A stretch of 64,000 bases of DNA from Frigoribacterium sp. PhB24 (GCF_003755185.1 NZ_RKIC01000012.1:186001-250000), one strand, 5' to 3'. Positions 12,352 through 21,163 are shown, counted from the first letter of the stretch. The notes: generated from the letters alone by a model not told the origin. Made by a program: numbers and translations.

Positions 12352-14340
12352 ATGAGCGCTTCGATCTACGACATCCCCGACGACGCGGCCGCCGAGGCAG
12401 CCGCCCTCGCGGGGTGGACGCCGGGCCGCCCCGGCAACGAGGTCCGGTCGTCCTCGACGGCCACCGCGTCTCCTGCCGGCTCCGGTGACGCGTCCTCGAA
12501 CTCGTCCTTCCCGCCCGCCCCCGCGTCGCCCGGCGGCACCGCCGCCGCACCGGTCTACAGCCTCGACGGCGGTCAGGACCCGGTCATGGGCTGGACGCCC
12601 ACGCGCGCGCCCTCCAGCCGACGAGCCGCTCGCTTGGCCGAGGCCCTGGTCGACAAGGCCGCGCTCGCCGACCAGGAGGCCCTGCTCGTCCCCGACACCG
12701 GCCCCTCGCCCGTGCTGCCCCGGTCCGCCACGGCCCCGTCGTCGCCGGCCACGCCGTCCTCGGACGCCGCCCCGGCAGCCACCACGCCGGCACCGCTCAG
12801 CCCGCCGCCCGCCGGCCACGTGCTGCCCTCGCCGTCGCGACCCGGCTGGGTCGACCCCCGTTTCGACGAGCCGATCCGTGCCTCCCGGGCTCAGACGACC
12901 CCCCTGCAGGAGGCGCGGGCAGGTTCCGCGACGGACGTCGCCGTCACCGCGCCCACCGCCGCGATCCCGGCGCCGGCCGGCACCCCCGCGACGAGCCCGT
13001 CGCCCTCGCCGTTCGCCGCCGACGGCGTGGTCTTCCCGACGGGCACGGGCACCCCGGCGAGCGCGCCCGCGGCCGCCCCCTGGGACGCGCCGGCCCCGCA
13101 GCACGTGGCCGCCGACGCGCCCACAGCCGTCCTCACGACGCCCGAGGACACGGCCGACTTCCACGGCATCGAACTGCACCGCCACCCGCGTGACCATGCG
13201 CACGCCGGTCTCGTCTCGGCGTTGATCCAGGTCGTGCTGCAGAACGCGTCCGACCTGCACGTCACCACCGACGCCATGCCGACCATCCGCGTCGACGGCG
13301 ACCTGCGTCCGGCCCTCGCCGGCGGCACCGTCTGGGACGCGGCGATCGTCCGCACGGCGCTGGAGAGCCTGCTCACGCCCGAGCAGCAGCAGCGGTTCGA
13401 CGACGAGCTCGAGCTCGACTTCGCGTACTCGCTCTCGGACGAGTCGCGTTTCCGCGTGAACTTCTACCAGCAGCGCGGCTCGCTGGGGGCGGCGTTCCGC
13501 CTGATCCCGACCGAGATCAAGCAGCTCGGCGACCTCGGCGTGCCCGAGTCGGTGTCGACCTTCGCCAAGCTGCCCCGTGGTCTCGTGCTCGTCACGGGCC
13601 CCACGGGTTCGGGCAAGTCGACGACCCTCGCGGCCCTGATCGACCTGGTCAACCGCACGCGGGCCGACCACATCGTGACGGTCGAGGACCCGATCGAGTT
13701 CATGCACCAGCACAAGAAGTCGCTCGTGAACCAGCGCGAGGTCGGGCACGACACGCACAGCTTCGCGGCGGCCCTGAAGCACGTGCTGCGGCAGGACCCC
13801 GACGTCATCCTGATCGGCGAGCTGCGCGACCTCGAGACCATCTCGGTGGCGCTGACCGCCGCCGAGACCGGCCACCTGGTGTTCGCGACCCTGCACACGC
13901 AGAGCGCGGCGCAGACCATCGACCGCGTCATCGACGTGTTCCCGCCGTATCAGCAGGACCAGGTGCGCACGCAGCTCGCGTCGACGCTGCAGGGCGTCGT
14001 CTGCCAGACGCTGCTGCCCAAGGCGAGCGGGCGGGGTCGGGTCGTGGCGACCGAGATCATGATGATGACCCCGGCGATCGGCAACCTCGTCCGCGAGGGC
14101 AAGACGTACCAGATCGCCTCGTCGATGCAGGCGGGCCGCGACCTCGGCATGCACACGATGGACCAGAAGCTCGCCGACCTGGTGAACACCGGCGTCGTGA
14201 CGCACAAGGCCGCGATGGAGAAGGTCCACGACCGTGAAGGGTTCGACCGTCTCGTGACGCGCGTCATCAACAAGTCCGAGAGCCAGGGCCTCGACAGCGG
14301 CATCGACTTCGGCGACTCGTTCTCGGGCGGGGCCGCCTGA
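12352..14340 (+). CDS. pilT: Type IV pilus retraction ATPase PilT with long N-terminal extension
   Basis: PilT drives pilus depolymerisation and twitching. The product has 662 residues, nearly twice the usual length of about 350. Residues 1-280 are a Pro/Ala/Ser/Thr-rich, probably disordered extension. The recognisable enzyme starts near residue 283. Walker A GPTGSGKST is at about 416, the Walker B region is LIGELRDLETISVAL, and the His box is ATLHTQSA. There are no zinc cysteines, as expected for PilT. The family AIRNLIRE signature reads AIGNLVRE at about residue 575, with Gly577 in place of Arg. The TGA overlaps the ATG of pilC by one base (TGATG), so translation is coupled. Confidence 0.92.
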   Translation: MSASIYDIPDDAAAEAAALAGWTPGRPGNEVRSSSTATASPAGSGDASSNSSFPPAPASPGGTAAAPVYSLDGGQDPVMGWTPTRAPSSRRAARLAEALVDKAALADQEALLVPDTGPSPVLPRSATAPSSPATPSSDAAPAATTPAPLSPPPAGHVLPSPSRPGWVDPRFDEPIRASRAQTTPLQEARAGSATDVAVTAPTAAIPAPAGTPATSPSPSPFAADGVVFPTGTGTPASAPAAAPWDAPAPQHVAADAPTAVLTTPEDTADFHGIELHRHPRDHAHAGLVSALIQVVLQNASDLHVTTDAMPTIRVDGDLRPALAGGTVWDAAIVRTALESLLTPEQQQRFDDELELDFAYSLSDESRFRVNFYQQRGSLGAAFRLIPTEIKQLGDLGVPESVSTFAKLPRGLVLVTGPTGSGKSTTLAALIDLVNRTRADHIVTVEDPIEFMHQHKKSLVNQREVGHDTHSFAAALKHVLRQDPDVILIGELRDLETISVALTAAETGHLVFATLHTQSAAQTIDRVIDVFPPYQQDQVRTQLASTLQGVVCQTLLPKASGRGRVVATEIMMMTPAIGNLVREGKTYQIASSMQAGRDLGMHTMDQKLADLVNTGVVTHKAAMEKVHDREGFDRLVTRVINKSESQGLDSGIDFGDSFSGGAA

Positions 14341-15572
14341 TGGCCGGGGCGGTCGCCTACGCCTACAAGGGGCGTGACGGGGCGGGCAAGGTCGTCAAGG
14401 GCAAGGTCGACGCGTCCAGCGAGGGCGCGGTCATCACCCGTCTGCGCACGATGGGCGTTCAGCCGATCTCGATCAGCGCGGCGGGCGCCGGCACGGGCCT
14501 GCAGCGCGAGGTGTCGATCCCCGGGCTCGGCGACCGCGCGGTCAAGATGAAGGACATCGCGGTCATGTCGCGCCAGATGGCGACCATGATCGGCTCGGGA
14601 CTGTCGCTGTTGCGCACCCTGACGATCCTCGCCGACCAGGTCGACAACAAGCGGTTGGCGAAGATCATGGCCGAGGTGCGCGACGACGTCGAGACGGGAG
14701 TCTCGTTCTCGGACGCGGTCGGCAAGCACGACAAGGACTTCCCGCCTCTGATGATCAACATGATCAAGGCGGGCGAGACCGGCGGGTTCCTCGACAAGGC
14801 GCTCGAGTCGACGGCCGAGAACTTCGAGAAAGAGGTCGCGCTGCGGTCGACGATCAAGTCGGCCATGACCTACCCCGTCGTCGTGCTCGTCATGTCGCTC
14901 GTCGCGGTCGTCGTGATGCTGCTGTTCATCGTGCCGATCTTCCAGGACATGTTCACCAACCTCGGCGGGCAGCTGCCCCTGCCGACGATGATGCTCGTCT
15001 ACGCGTCACGGGCGATGCCGTACATCGTGCCGGTCGGCGTCGTCGTCGGCATCGCGTTCTCGATCTGGTGGCGGACGAACAAGAACTCGGTCAAGGTGCG
15101 GGCGGTCCTCGACCCGCTCAAGCTGAGGCTGCCCGTCTTCGGCGCGCTGTTCCGCAAGATCGCGATCGCCCGGTTCAGCCGCAACTTCTCGAACATGATC
15201 GGGGCCGGCGTGCCGATCCTCACGGCGCTGCGCATCGTGGGCGAGGTGTCGGGCAACTACGTGCTCGAGGAGGCGCTGGTCAAGGTGGCCGAGTCGGTGC
15301 GGCAGGGCGAGTCCATCGCCGGACCGCTGACCGAGTCGGGGGTCTTCCCGTCGATGGTCACGCAGATGATCTCGGTCGGTGAGGACAGCGGTTCGTTGCA
15401 GACGATGCTCGAGAAGGTCGCGGACTTCTACGACCAGGAGGTCAAGTCGACGACCGAGTCGCTCACCGCCCTGATCGAGCCCCTCTTGATCGCCTTCCTG
15501 GGCGTCGTCGTGGGCGGCATGATCGTGGCGCTGTACCTGCCCATCTTCCAGATCACGTCGCTCATCAAGTAG
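14340..15572 (+). CDS. pilC: Type IV pilus inner-membrane platform protein PilC
   Basis: PilC is the polytopic platform on which PilB and PilT act. The product has 410 residues, the family norm. Two GspF-type cytoplasmic domains (about 70-190 and 275-395) each contain the MxxxGxS/P...L pattern (MATMIGSGLSLLRTL; MIGAGVPILTALRIV) and each is followed by membrane segments: YPVVVLVMSLVAVVVMLLFI, then AMPYIVPVGVVVGIAFSI, and the final LLIAFLGVVVGGMIVALYLP. The first 65 residues are the usual short N-terminal domain (YAYKGRDGAGKVVKGKVDA). A strong hairpin follows the stop, so the downstream pilin may have its own transcript. Confidence 0.94.
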   Translation: MAGAVAYAYKGRDGAGKVVKGKVDASSEGAVITRLRTMGVQPISISAAGAGTGLQREVSIPGLGDRAVKMKDIAVMSRQMATMIGSGLSLLRTLTILADQVDNKRLAKIMAEVRDDVETGVSFSDAVGKHDKDFPPLMINMIKAGETGGFLDKALESTAENFEKEVALRSTIKSAMTYPVVVLVMSLVAVVVMLLFIVPIFQDMFTNLGGQLPLPTMMLVYASRAMPYIVPVGVVVGIAFSIWWRTNKNSVKVRAVLDPLKLRLPVFGALFRKIAIARFSRNFSNMIGAGVPILTALRIVGEVSGNYVLEEALVKVAESVRQGESIAGPLTESGVFPSMVTQMISVGEDSGSLQTMLEKVADFYDQEVKSTTESLTALIEPLLIAFLGVVVGGMIVALYLPIFQITSLIK

Positions 15573-15590
15573 CGCACGAGGCACCCCCGC

Positions 15591-15631
15591 AGGAGGCGCG
15601 GGCCGGCTCACGGGGCCGGCTCGCGCCTCCT
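15591..15631. terminator. Hairpin terminator after pilC (GGAGGCGCG class)
   Basis: AGGAGGCGCG (15591-15600) pairs with CGCGCCTCCT (15622-15631) and the inner GGCCGGC arms also pair, giving a stem of about 17 bp. It lies 19 bases past the pilC stop. Confidence 0.65.
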
Positions 15632-15701
15632 TCTCGTGCCGGGCGTCCCGCGACGAGTCGGTCTACCCCGCAAATGGGTGCTGACCTGCACTTTTCGGCC
15701 T

Positions 15702-15777
15702 TTCGGGGGATACCCGAACTGGGGTCGTGTCCCAGCCCAAAACCCCCCTTCCAAGGGATTCTGGGGCGATTTCCCAG
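15702..15777 (+). promoter_or_regulatory. Cluster of four inverted repeats upstream of the pilin gene
   Basis: TTCGGG/CCCGAA (15702-15718), CTGGG/CCCAG (15719-15735), CCCTT/AAGGG (15746-15757) and CTGGG/CCCAG (15761-15777) follow one another almost without gaps. The two CTGGG/CCCAG pairs could exchange partners, which would allow alternative folds. It matches no riboswitch class I can name. Confidence 0.4.
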
Positions 15778-15866
15778 GTGGCACCATCGATCTCGGCGGG
15801 AGCTCAGTGACCGCCTACCCGATCCCCGGGCACCACTCCCGCACCCGACCGAACAGGACCAGCGAC

Positions 15867-16325
15867 ATGTACTTCACCCTCATGGGCAAGCTCAGCGCCC
15901 GCCGCCAGAACCTCGCCGAAGACAAGGACAAGGGCTTCACCCTGATCGAGCTCCTCGTCGTCGTCATCATCATCGGCATCCTCGCCGCGATCGCCATCCC
16001 GGTCTACCTCGGCGTGCAGAACAACGCCAAGGACTCGTCGGTCAAGAACGACGTGAGCAACTTCAAGACGGCGGTCATCAGCCTGCAGACCAACTCGTCC
16101 TCGACGGCCCTTCCGGCCAAGACGACCATCTCGACCGCGGCGACCCTGCCCGCCGACTACGCCTCGGCTGGTGCCACGTTCGGCGGCAGCACGACGAGCA
16201 TCGCCTACGGCCCTTCTGACGCCGACGGCTTCTGCATCATCGGCACGTCCTCCGCCGGTGACAAGAAGAAGTTCTACGCCACCCAGACCGCTGGTGTGAG
16301 CGAAACGTCCTGCACCATCAAGTAA
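15867..16325 (+). CDS. Major type IV pilin (prepilin)
   Basis: The product has 152 residues with a classic class III signal. A 23-residue charged leader ends in DKDKG, followed by FTLIELLVVVIIIGILAAIA; cleavage falls between Gly23 and Phe24, with Glu28 at position +5. A 25-residue hydrophobic helix precedes a small Ser/Thr-rich globular head. Two cysteines near the C-terminus (GFCIIG and ETSCTIK) could form the disulphide that closes a pilin D-region. I chose the ATG at 15867; the Met at 15882 is an alternative with a shorter leader. Its separate position behind a terminator and structured leader fits a pilin made in large amounts. Confidence 0.88.
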   Translation: MYFTLMGKLSARRQNLAEDKDKGFTLIELLVVVIIIGILAAIAIPVYLGVQNNAKDSSVKNDVSNFKTAVISLQTNSSSTALPAKTTISTAATLPADYASAGATFGGSTTSIAYGPSDADGFCIIGTSSAGDKKKFYATQTAGVSETSCTIK

Positions 16326-16407
16326 CCCCTCGGAGGCAGGTGGGTGACGACCACCTGCCTCCATCTCCTCGTGCCACACCCCTGACCCGACCGGGAGGTG
16401 AACCGCC

Positions 16408-17823
16408 ATGTTCCAGCGCCTCAGCGCCCGTCTCCGCCCCCTCGACCCTGAGGCCCGCGACGCCGGCCTGTCGATCGTCGAGGTGGTCGTCGCCCTCCTG
16501 GTCTTCGCGATCATCACGGTCGGGTCGATCGTCGCGATCGGCACCACGTTGACCATGTCGAGCGACAATCGCAGCCGTGAGGTCGCCACCAACCTCGCGT
16601 CCCAAGCCGTGGACGTCGCCCGCGGCGTCTCGGACATCACGTCGGTGGCCACGGCGACCACGACGAGCGTCGTCAACGGCACGACGTTCACCGTCGTCCG
16701 GACCGCCGCCTTCATCACGACCACGGGTGTCGACACGACCTGCGCCCCCGCGGCCTCGAAGGGCAACGGCCAACTGTTCTACAAGCGCCTGCAGGTCACC
16801 GTCACCTGGTCGGGCATGCGCTCATCGACGGCCCCGGTGCGGAGCGACACGATCCTCGCGCCCAACAGCCGCCTGAACGATCCCGACACCGGGTCGATCC
16901 TGATCAGCGTCAAGGACGCCTCCGGCGCCGGCGTACCCGGCGTCGTCGTCACGGTCGAGCCCGATGCCCAGTCGACCAACCCCGGCACGGCGCTCGCCGC
17001 CGGCTCCAAACCCGCGGTCACGAACGACGACGGCTGTGCCGTCGCCATCAAGGTGACCGAGGGCGCCTACAAGGTCACGATCTCGCGGGCGGACGGGGCT
17101 CCCTACCGCGACGCCGAGCAGAAGGCCTCGCCCGTCAAGACCGGCATCGTCGTCGGCAAGGGTGACTCGACCGGCACCTCGTTCACCTACGACCTGGCTG
17201 ACGCCTACGCCATCACGTACGCCTCGACCTACACGGGCGGATCGGTCGTGTTGCCCGACGACCTCAAGACCACGGTCATCGGCGGTCCGACCGTCACCGG
17301 CCTCACCGGCCCGACGACACCGGCCTACCTCTTCCCCCAATCCACCGGCTACCAGATGATCGCAGGGGACTACCGAGCCCCGGGAGCCTCGGGCGGCAGC
17401 TGCCTGTCACCCGACCCGGCGGCCTGGCCCGTGAACGCCGCGGGGAAGAAAGCCGACCGGGCGCCGTTCGTCGCCGCGGCCGACGGGAAAGCGGCCTACC
17501 CCCTGCCGATGGGCGTCGTCACCATCAAACCCGCGTCGGGCCGGGACACCGTGGTGCGTGCGGTCTCGACGACCGCGCTGCAGGGCGACCCCGGCTGCCA
17601 GGCGACGCAGACCTACTACTTCTCGATCTCGGGCAAGACGTCCTCGGGGCAGGTCAGCCTGGCGTTGCCGTACGGCACCTGGCTGCTGACCTCGGGTCCG
17701 AGCGTGACGTCGCAGAGCTCGCTCACCGTCGTGGGCCTGATCGGCAGCATCCTCGGCTCCCTCTTCGGCGGCACGGGCTCGTCGGCCAACGTCGTCACCC
17801 TCGACCCGAGGCCCGCCAAGTGA
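16408..17823 (+). CDS. Large prepilin-like minor pilin with repeated beta-sandwich domains (PilV-like, adhesin candidate)
   Basis: The product has 471 residues. Its prepilin signal is DAG/LSIVEVVVALLVFAIITV, with cleavage after Gly20 and Glu25 at +5. Behind the N-terminal pilin module, residues around 165-240 (SILISVKDASGAGVPGVVVT) and around 345-470 resemble carboxypeptidase-regulatory or Cna-B-like beta-sandwiches, as found in surface adhesins. The C-terminus has a Gly/Leu-rich segment (GLIGSILGSLFGG). A good ribosome site, GGGAGGTG, precedes the ATG. The TGA overlaps the GTG start of the next gene. A role at the pilus tip is an inference from its size and domains. Confidence 0.78.
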   Translation: MFQRLSARLRPLDPEARDAGLSIVEVVVALLVFAIITVGSIVAIGTTLTMSSDNRSREVATNLASQAVDVARGVSDITSVATATTTSVVNGTTFTVVRTAAFITTTGVDTTCAPAASKGNGQLFYKRLQVTVTWSGMRSSTAPVRSDTILAPNSRLNDPDTGSILISVKDASGAGVPGVVVTVEPDAQSTNPGTALAAGSKPAVTNDDGCAVAIKVTEGAYKVTISRADGAPYRDAEQKASPVKTGIVVGKGDSTGTSFTYDLADAYAITYASTYTGGSVVLPDDLKTTVIGGPTVTGLTGPTTPAYLFPQSTGYQMIAGDYRAPGASGGSCLSPDPAAWPVNAAGKKADRAPFVAAADGKAAYPLPMGVVTIKPASGRDTVVRAVSTTALQGDPGCQATQTYYFSISGKTSSGQVSLALPYGTWLLTSGPSVTSQSSLTVVGLIGSILGSLFGGTGSSANVVTLDPRPAK

Positions 17824-18509
17824 ACCGCCTCCGGGCCGCCCTCGGCACGCGCGGCGACGACCGGGGCGTGAGCCTCGCCGAGCTGCTCGTCGCCATCATG
17901 GTCTTCGGCATCGTCCTCGCCGTCGTGTCGACGACGTTCGTCTCGTTGACCAAGGCCACGGCCCAGGCGCGTGCCATCGACGGCAACACGCGTGTGGCCT
18001 CGAACGCCATGTCTGCGCTCACCCGCACCATCCGCGGCGCGAGGACGGTCCCGTTGGCGGCGGGGTCCGAGGCAGCCGCCTTCAGCGTGGCGACGCGCGA
18101 GTCGCTCACCGTGTACACCGCGGTCAACACCGACGACTCGTTCTCGACGACACCGAGACGGGTCAGCTTCACCGTGCAGGCCGATCGCGCACTGCGCGAG
18201 TCGACGGTCGTCGCCACCGCGCTGCCGCCGAGCTACTGGCAGTTCGTCGGGGCCGGCCGAACACGAACGCTCGGCGGGCAGGTGGCCACGCCTCAGGCCG
18301 TGGGCACCCCGTTGTTCAGCTACGTCGACTTCTCGGGCAACCCGATCGCGGTCGACGCGGCCGGTGCGGTGCCCGCGGCCAGCCTGCCGTCGATCGCGTC
18401 CGTGACCGTCAGCCTCACGGTCGACCGCACGAGCACTCCGTCGTCGCAGGCGGTCACCCTGCAGAACACGATCGCCCTGACGAACCTCGCCCGAGGAGCA
18501 ACCCCATGA
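17820..18509 (+). CDS. Prepilin-like minor pilin (PilW/GspJ-like)
   Basis: The product has 229 residues with the prepilin signal DDRG/VSLAELLVAIMVFGIVLAVV: cleavage after Gly16 and Glu21 at +5. The remaining 190 residues are a soluble, Ser/Thr-rich domain with no cysteine cluster. It starts at a GTG overlapping the previous stop (GTGA), and its own TGA overlaps the next ATG (ATGA). This coupling implies fixed stoichiometry with its neighbours. By position and size it matches PilW-like minor pilins that prime pilus assembly. Confidence 0.75.
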   Translation: MNRLRAALGTRGDDRGVSLAELLVAIMVFGIVLAVVSTTFVSLTKATAQARAIDGNTRVASNAMSALTRTIRGARTVPLAAGSEAAAFSVATRESLTVYTAVNTDDSFSTTPRRVSFTVQADRALRESTVVATALPPSYWQFVGAGRTRTLGGQVATPQAVGTPLFSYVDFSGNPIAVDAAGAVPAASLPSIASVTVSLTVDRTSTPSSQAVTLQNTIALTNLARGATP

Positions 18510-20299
18510 CCCGACTCCGCCGAACGCTCGGGCTCGACTCCCTGCATCGTGACGAGAGCGGCATGGCCCTGGCGATCGCCCTGATCTTCGGCATGGTGCT
18601 CGTCATCATGGCGGCGGCCGCGCTGACGGTCGCGTCGAGCGGCCTGACGAAGGCCCGTACCGACCAGGACTGGAACGGTGCCCTCTCCGCCGCGTACGCC
18701 GGCATCGAGGAGTACCAGGCGCGCCTGGCCAACGACAACAGCTACCAGCAGTACGGCGATCCCGCGGCCCCGTTCAGCAAGGCATCGGGCAGCAAGCTCA
18801 CGGTGCCGACCGGAACGCAGCGGAACCCGGCGTTCGGTCACGGCGTCTCGGGCTCGTGGTCACCCGTGCCCGGCAGCGACGGCTCGGCCTCGTTCCGCTA
18901 CGAGGTCGACAACTCCGGTTACGTCGCCCAGGGCACCCTGCGCGTGCGCTCCACGGGCAAGGTCGGCACGGCCACGCGCTCGGTCGTCGCCGACGTGCGC
19001 CAGACCGGCTTCATCGACTACCTCTACTTCACCGACATCGAGTCGCAGGACCCCCAGCTGACCGGCAGCGCGAATGCGAACTGCAAGAAGCACGCCTGGG
19101 AGGGACGCGTGCAGAACGACTCGTGCGGTGAGATCTCGTTCAGCGGGGGCGACGTGATCCGGGGCCCCGCCCACTCGAACGACACGATGCGCATCTGCTC
19201 GGCCCGGTTCGAGAAGGCCGTCACGACCTCGAACCCGGCCGACCCGAAGGTGACCAAGCTCTACAAGAAGGTCGACTCCAACAACGCCGCGTGCAGCGGA
19301 CAGGACTTCGTCCAGGCCGAACCGCAGTTCCGCGCGACGCTGCCCATGCCCGACACCACGAGCGACAAGGTGCGCGAGACGCGCACCGACCTGACGGCCG
19401 AGGTCCCCCGACCCGGTTGCCTCTACACCGGTCCGACCGACATCACGTTCACCGACGACGGCAAGATGAACGTCAAGTCGCCGTACACGAAGATGACCAG
19501 GATCGGCAACGCGGCGGCCACGACGGGCAGCACGCCGGACGAGTGCGGCACCCCCGGGACGCAGGACAAGGGACTGGGTTCCAAGGGCGGCGCCACCGTC
19601 ACGGTGCCGGCCAACAACCTCATCTACGTCCAGAACATCCCCGTGCCGACGGCCGACCCGGCCAAGCGCAACGTCAACTCCGAGGCGGCCGTCGGCGACA
19701 TGACGGTCGACTCGTGCTCGAACAACCACGTCGGGTACCCCCTCTCGGGCGAGTCCGTGCCGACCTCGGCCACGGCCGGCGGCCCGGGCACCGGGACCTG
19801 CGCCTACGGTGCTCGCAGCGGCGACGTCTTCGTCAAGGGCACCTTCCGGGGACAGCTCACGATCGCCGCGCAGAACTACCTCTACGTGACCGGCGACCTG
19901 ACCTACGCCGACGCCGACGCCGCGACCAACATCCTCGGCCTCGCGTCCGAGGGGGTCGCCTGGGTGTGGAACCCGGTGAACTCGGGCAACAAGTCCATGC
20001 TCGGCGACTCGGGTCGCGAGATCGACGCCGCCATCATCTCGGTCAAGCACTCGTTCCTGGTGCAGAACTACGGTCGGGGCGGCGACCGGGGCACCCTGAC
20101 CGTCAGCGGGTCGATCGCCCAGGCCTTCCGAGGGGTGGTGCGGAGCGGCTCCAACGGCTACATCAAGGCGTACTCGTACGACGAACGGCTGAAGTACCTC
20201 GCCCCGCCGAAGTTCCTCAGTCCGGTGACCACGTCGTACGGCGTCACGACGCAGACCGAGGTCAAGGCCGCCTTCAAGTCGACCGGAGCCGCGACGTGA
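18506..20299 (+). CDS. Very large PilX-like minor pilin-associated protein
   Basis: The product has 597 residues. The N-terminus ESG/MALAIALIFGMVLVIMAAAA has the Gly cleavage point and hydrophobic helix of PilX-like proteins but lacks Glu at +5 (Ile24). The rest is a long, Gly/Asn/Ser-rich extracellular region. The stretch at about 430-550 (GDVFVKGTFRGQLTIAAQNY, LYVTGDLTYADADA) looks like stacked short beta-strands, possibly a beta-helix. Several cysteines (near 196, 207, 231, 258 and 304) could be disulphide-bonded. It overlaps its neighbours by four bases on each side. Its function within the pilus is unproven. Confidence 0.68.
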   Translation: MTRLRRTLGLDSLHRDESGMALAIALIFGMVLVIMAAAALTVASSGLTKARTDQDWNGALSAAYAGIEEYQARLANDNSYQQYGDPAAPFSKASGSKLTVPTGTQRNPAFGHGVSGSWSPVPGSDGSASFRYEVDNSGYVAQGTLRVRSTGKVGTATRSVVADVRQTGFIDYLYFTDIESQDPQLTGSANANCKKHAWEGRVQNDSCGEISFSGGDVIRGPAHSNDTMRICSARFEKAVTTSNPADPKVTKLYKKVDSNNAACSGQDFVQAEPQFRATLPMPDTTSDKVRETRTDLTAEVPRPGCLYTGPTDITFTDDGKMNVKSPYTKMTRIGNAAATTGSTPDECGTPGTQDKGLGSKGGATVTVPANNLIYVQNIPVPTADPAKRNVNSEAAVGDMTVDSCSNNHVGYPLSGESVPTSATAGGPGTGTCAYGARSGDVFVKGTFRGQLTIAAQNYLYVTGDLTYADADAATNILGLASEGVAWVWNPVNSGNKSMLGDSGREIDAAIISVKHSFLVQNYGRGGDRGTLTVSGSIAQAFRGVVRSGSNGYIKAYSYDERLKYLAPPKFLSPVTTSYGVTTQTEVKAAFKSTGAAT

Positions 20300-21135
20300 T
20301 CGCGGCCCCGTGGATCACCGCCGTCCTCGTGGCGGGTGGTTTCGGCCTGCTCATCGGTTCGTTCCTCAACGTCGTCGTGTACCGCGTACCCGCGGGCCTC
20401 TCGGTCGCCCGACCGGCCAGCGCCTGCCCCGGCTGCAGCACGCCGATCCGCCGCCGGGACAACGTCCCGGTCGTCAGCTGGCTCGCCCTCGGCGGCCGGT
20501 GCCGCGACTGCCGCACCGCCATCTCGGCCCGCTACCCGATCGTCGAGATGGCCACCGGCGTGTTCTTCGTGCTCGTCGCCGCCCGCCTGTGGCCGATCTT
20601 CGACGTGCCGACCGAGGCGCTCCCGCTCGTGTCGCGCCTCCTGTCGCTGGTCGCCTTCCTCTGGCTGGCGGGCGTGAGCGTCGCGCTCGCCGTGATCGAC
20701 CTCGAACACCACCGACTGCCGAACGCGATCGTCCTGCCGTCCTACGCGGTCGGGGGCGCCCTCCTCGCCGCCTCGAGCATCCTCGTGGGGGACTGGGCCG
20801 CGATCGTCCGCGCCGCCATCGGCCTGGCCTCCCTCTTCGCCTTCTACCTGATCGCCGCCCTGTCGTACCCGGGCGGCATGGGCTTCGGCGACGTCAAGCT
20901 CGCCGGCGTGCTCGGCCTGTACCTCGCCTGGCTCGGCTGGGGCGAGTTCGCCGTGGGGGCCTTCGTCGCGTTCCTGCTCGGCGGCCTCTTCGCCGTCGTC
21001 CTCCTCGTCACCCGGCGCGTGCAGCGCACGGGCGGCATCCCCTTCGGACCCTGGATGCTCGCGGGCGCCTGGGTCGGCGTCTTCGCCGGCGGCACCGTCG
21101 CCACGGCGTACCTCACCCTCCTCGGCCTGGCATGA
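20296..21135 (+). CDS. pilD: Prepilin peptidase / N-methyltransferase PilD
   Basis: PilD cleaves the leaders of the four prepilin-like proteins before it and methylates the new N-terminus. The product has 279 residues with about eight membrane segments. The N-terminal zinc-binding methylase domain shows Cys44, Cys47, Cys69 and Cys72 (CPGC, CRDC). The two catalytic aspartates are Asp135 (VIDLEHHRLPN) and Asp199 in the family motif GFGDVKL. The start is a GTG overlapping the preceding stop (GTGA). pilM follows after 28 bases. Confidence 0.94.
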   Translation: MIAAPWITAVLVAGGFGLLIGSFLNVVVYRVPAGLSVARPASACPGCSTPIRRRDNVPVVSWLALGGRCRDCRTAISARYPIVEMATGVFFVLVAARLWPIFDVPTEALPLVSRLLSLVAFLWLAGVSVALAVIDLEHHRLPNAIVLPSYAVGGALLAASSILVGDWAAIVRAAIGLASLFAFYLIAALSYPGGMGFGDVKLAGVLGLYLAWLGWGEFAVGAFVAFLLGGLFAVVLLVTRRVQRTGGIPFGPWMLAGAWVGVFAGGTVATAYLTLLGLA

Positions 21136-21163
21136 CCGGGCGAGCTGACAGAGAGCAGAACTG

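Larger units (their letters stand above)
15573..15866. other. 294-bp structured gap between pilC and the pilin gene
   Basis: No gene is seen. It holds the AGGAGGCGCG hairpin (15591-15631) and then four short inverted repeats in a row between 15702 and 15777, followed by about 90 bases before the pilin ATG. A CTGCACTTTTCGGCC motif lies at 15686-15700. Confidence 0.6.

Noticed and set aside
15660-15790. Cyclic di-GMP riboswitch before the pilin gene
   Set aside because: Pilin leaders sometimes carry one, but the conserved GEMM core and GAAA tetraloop/receptor are not present. I kept only the observation of inverted repeats.
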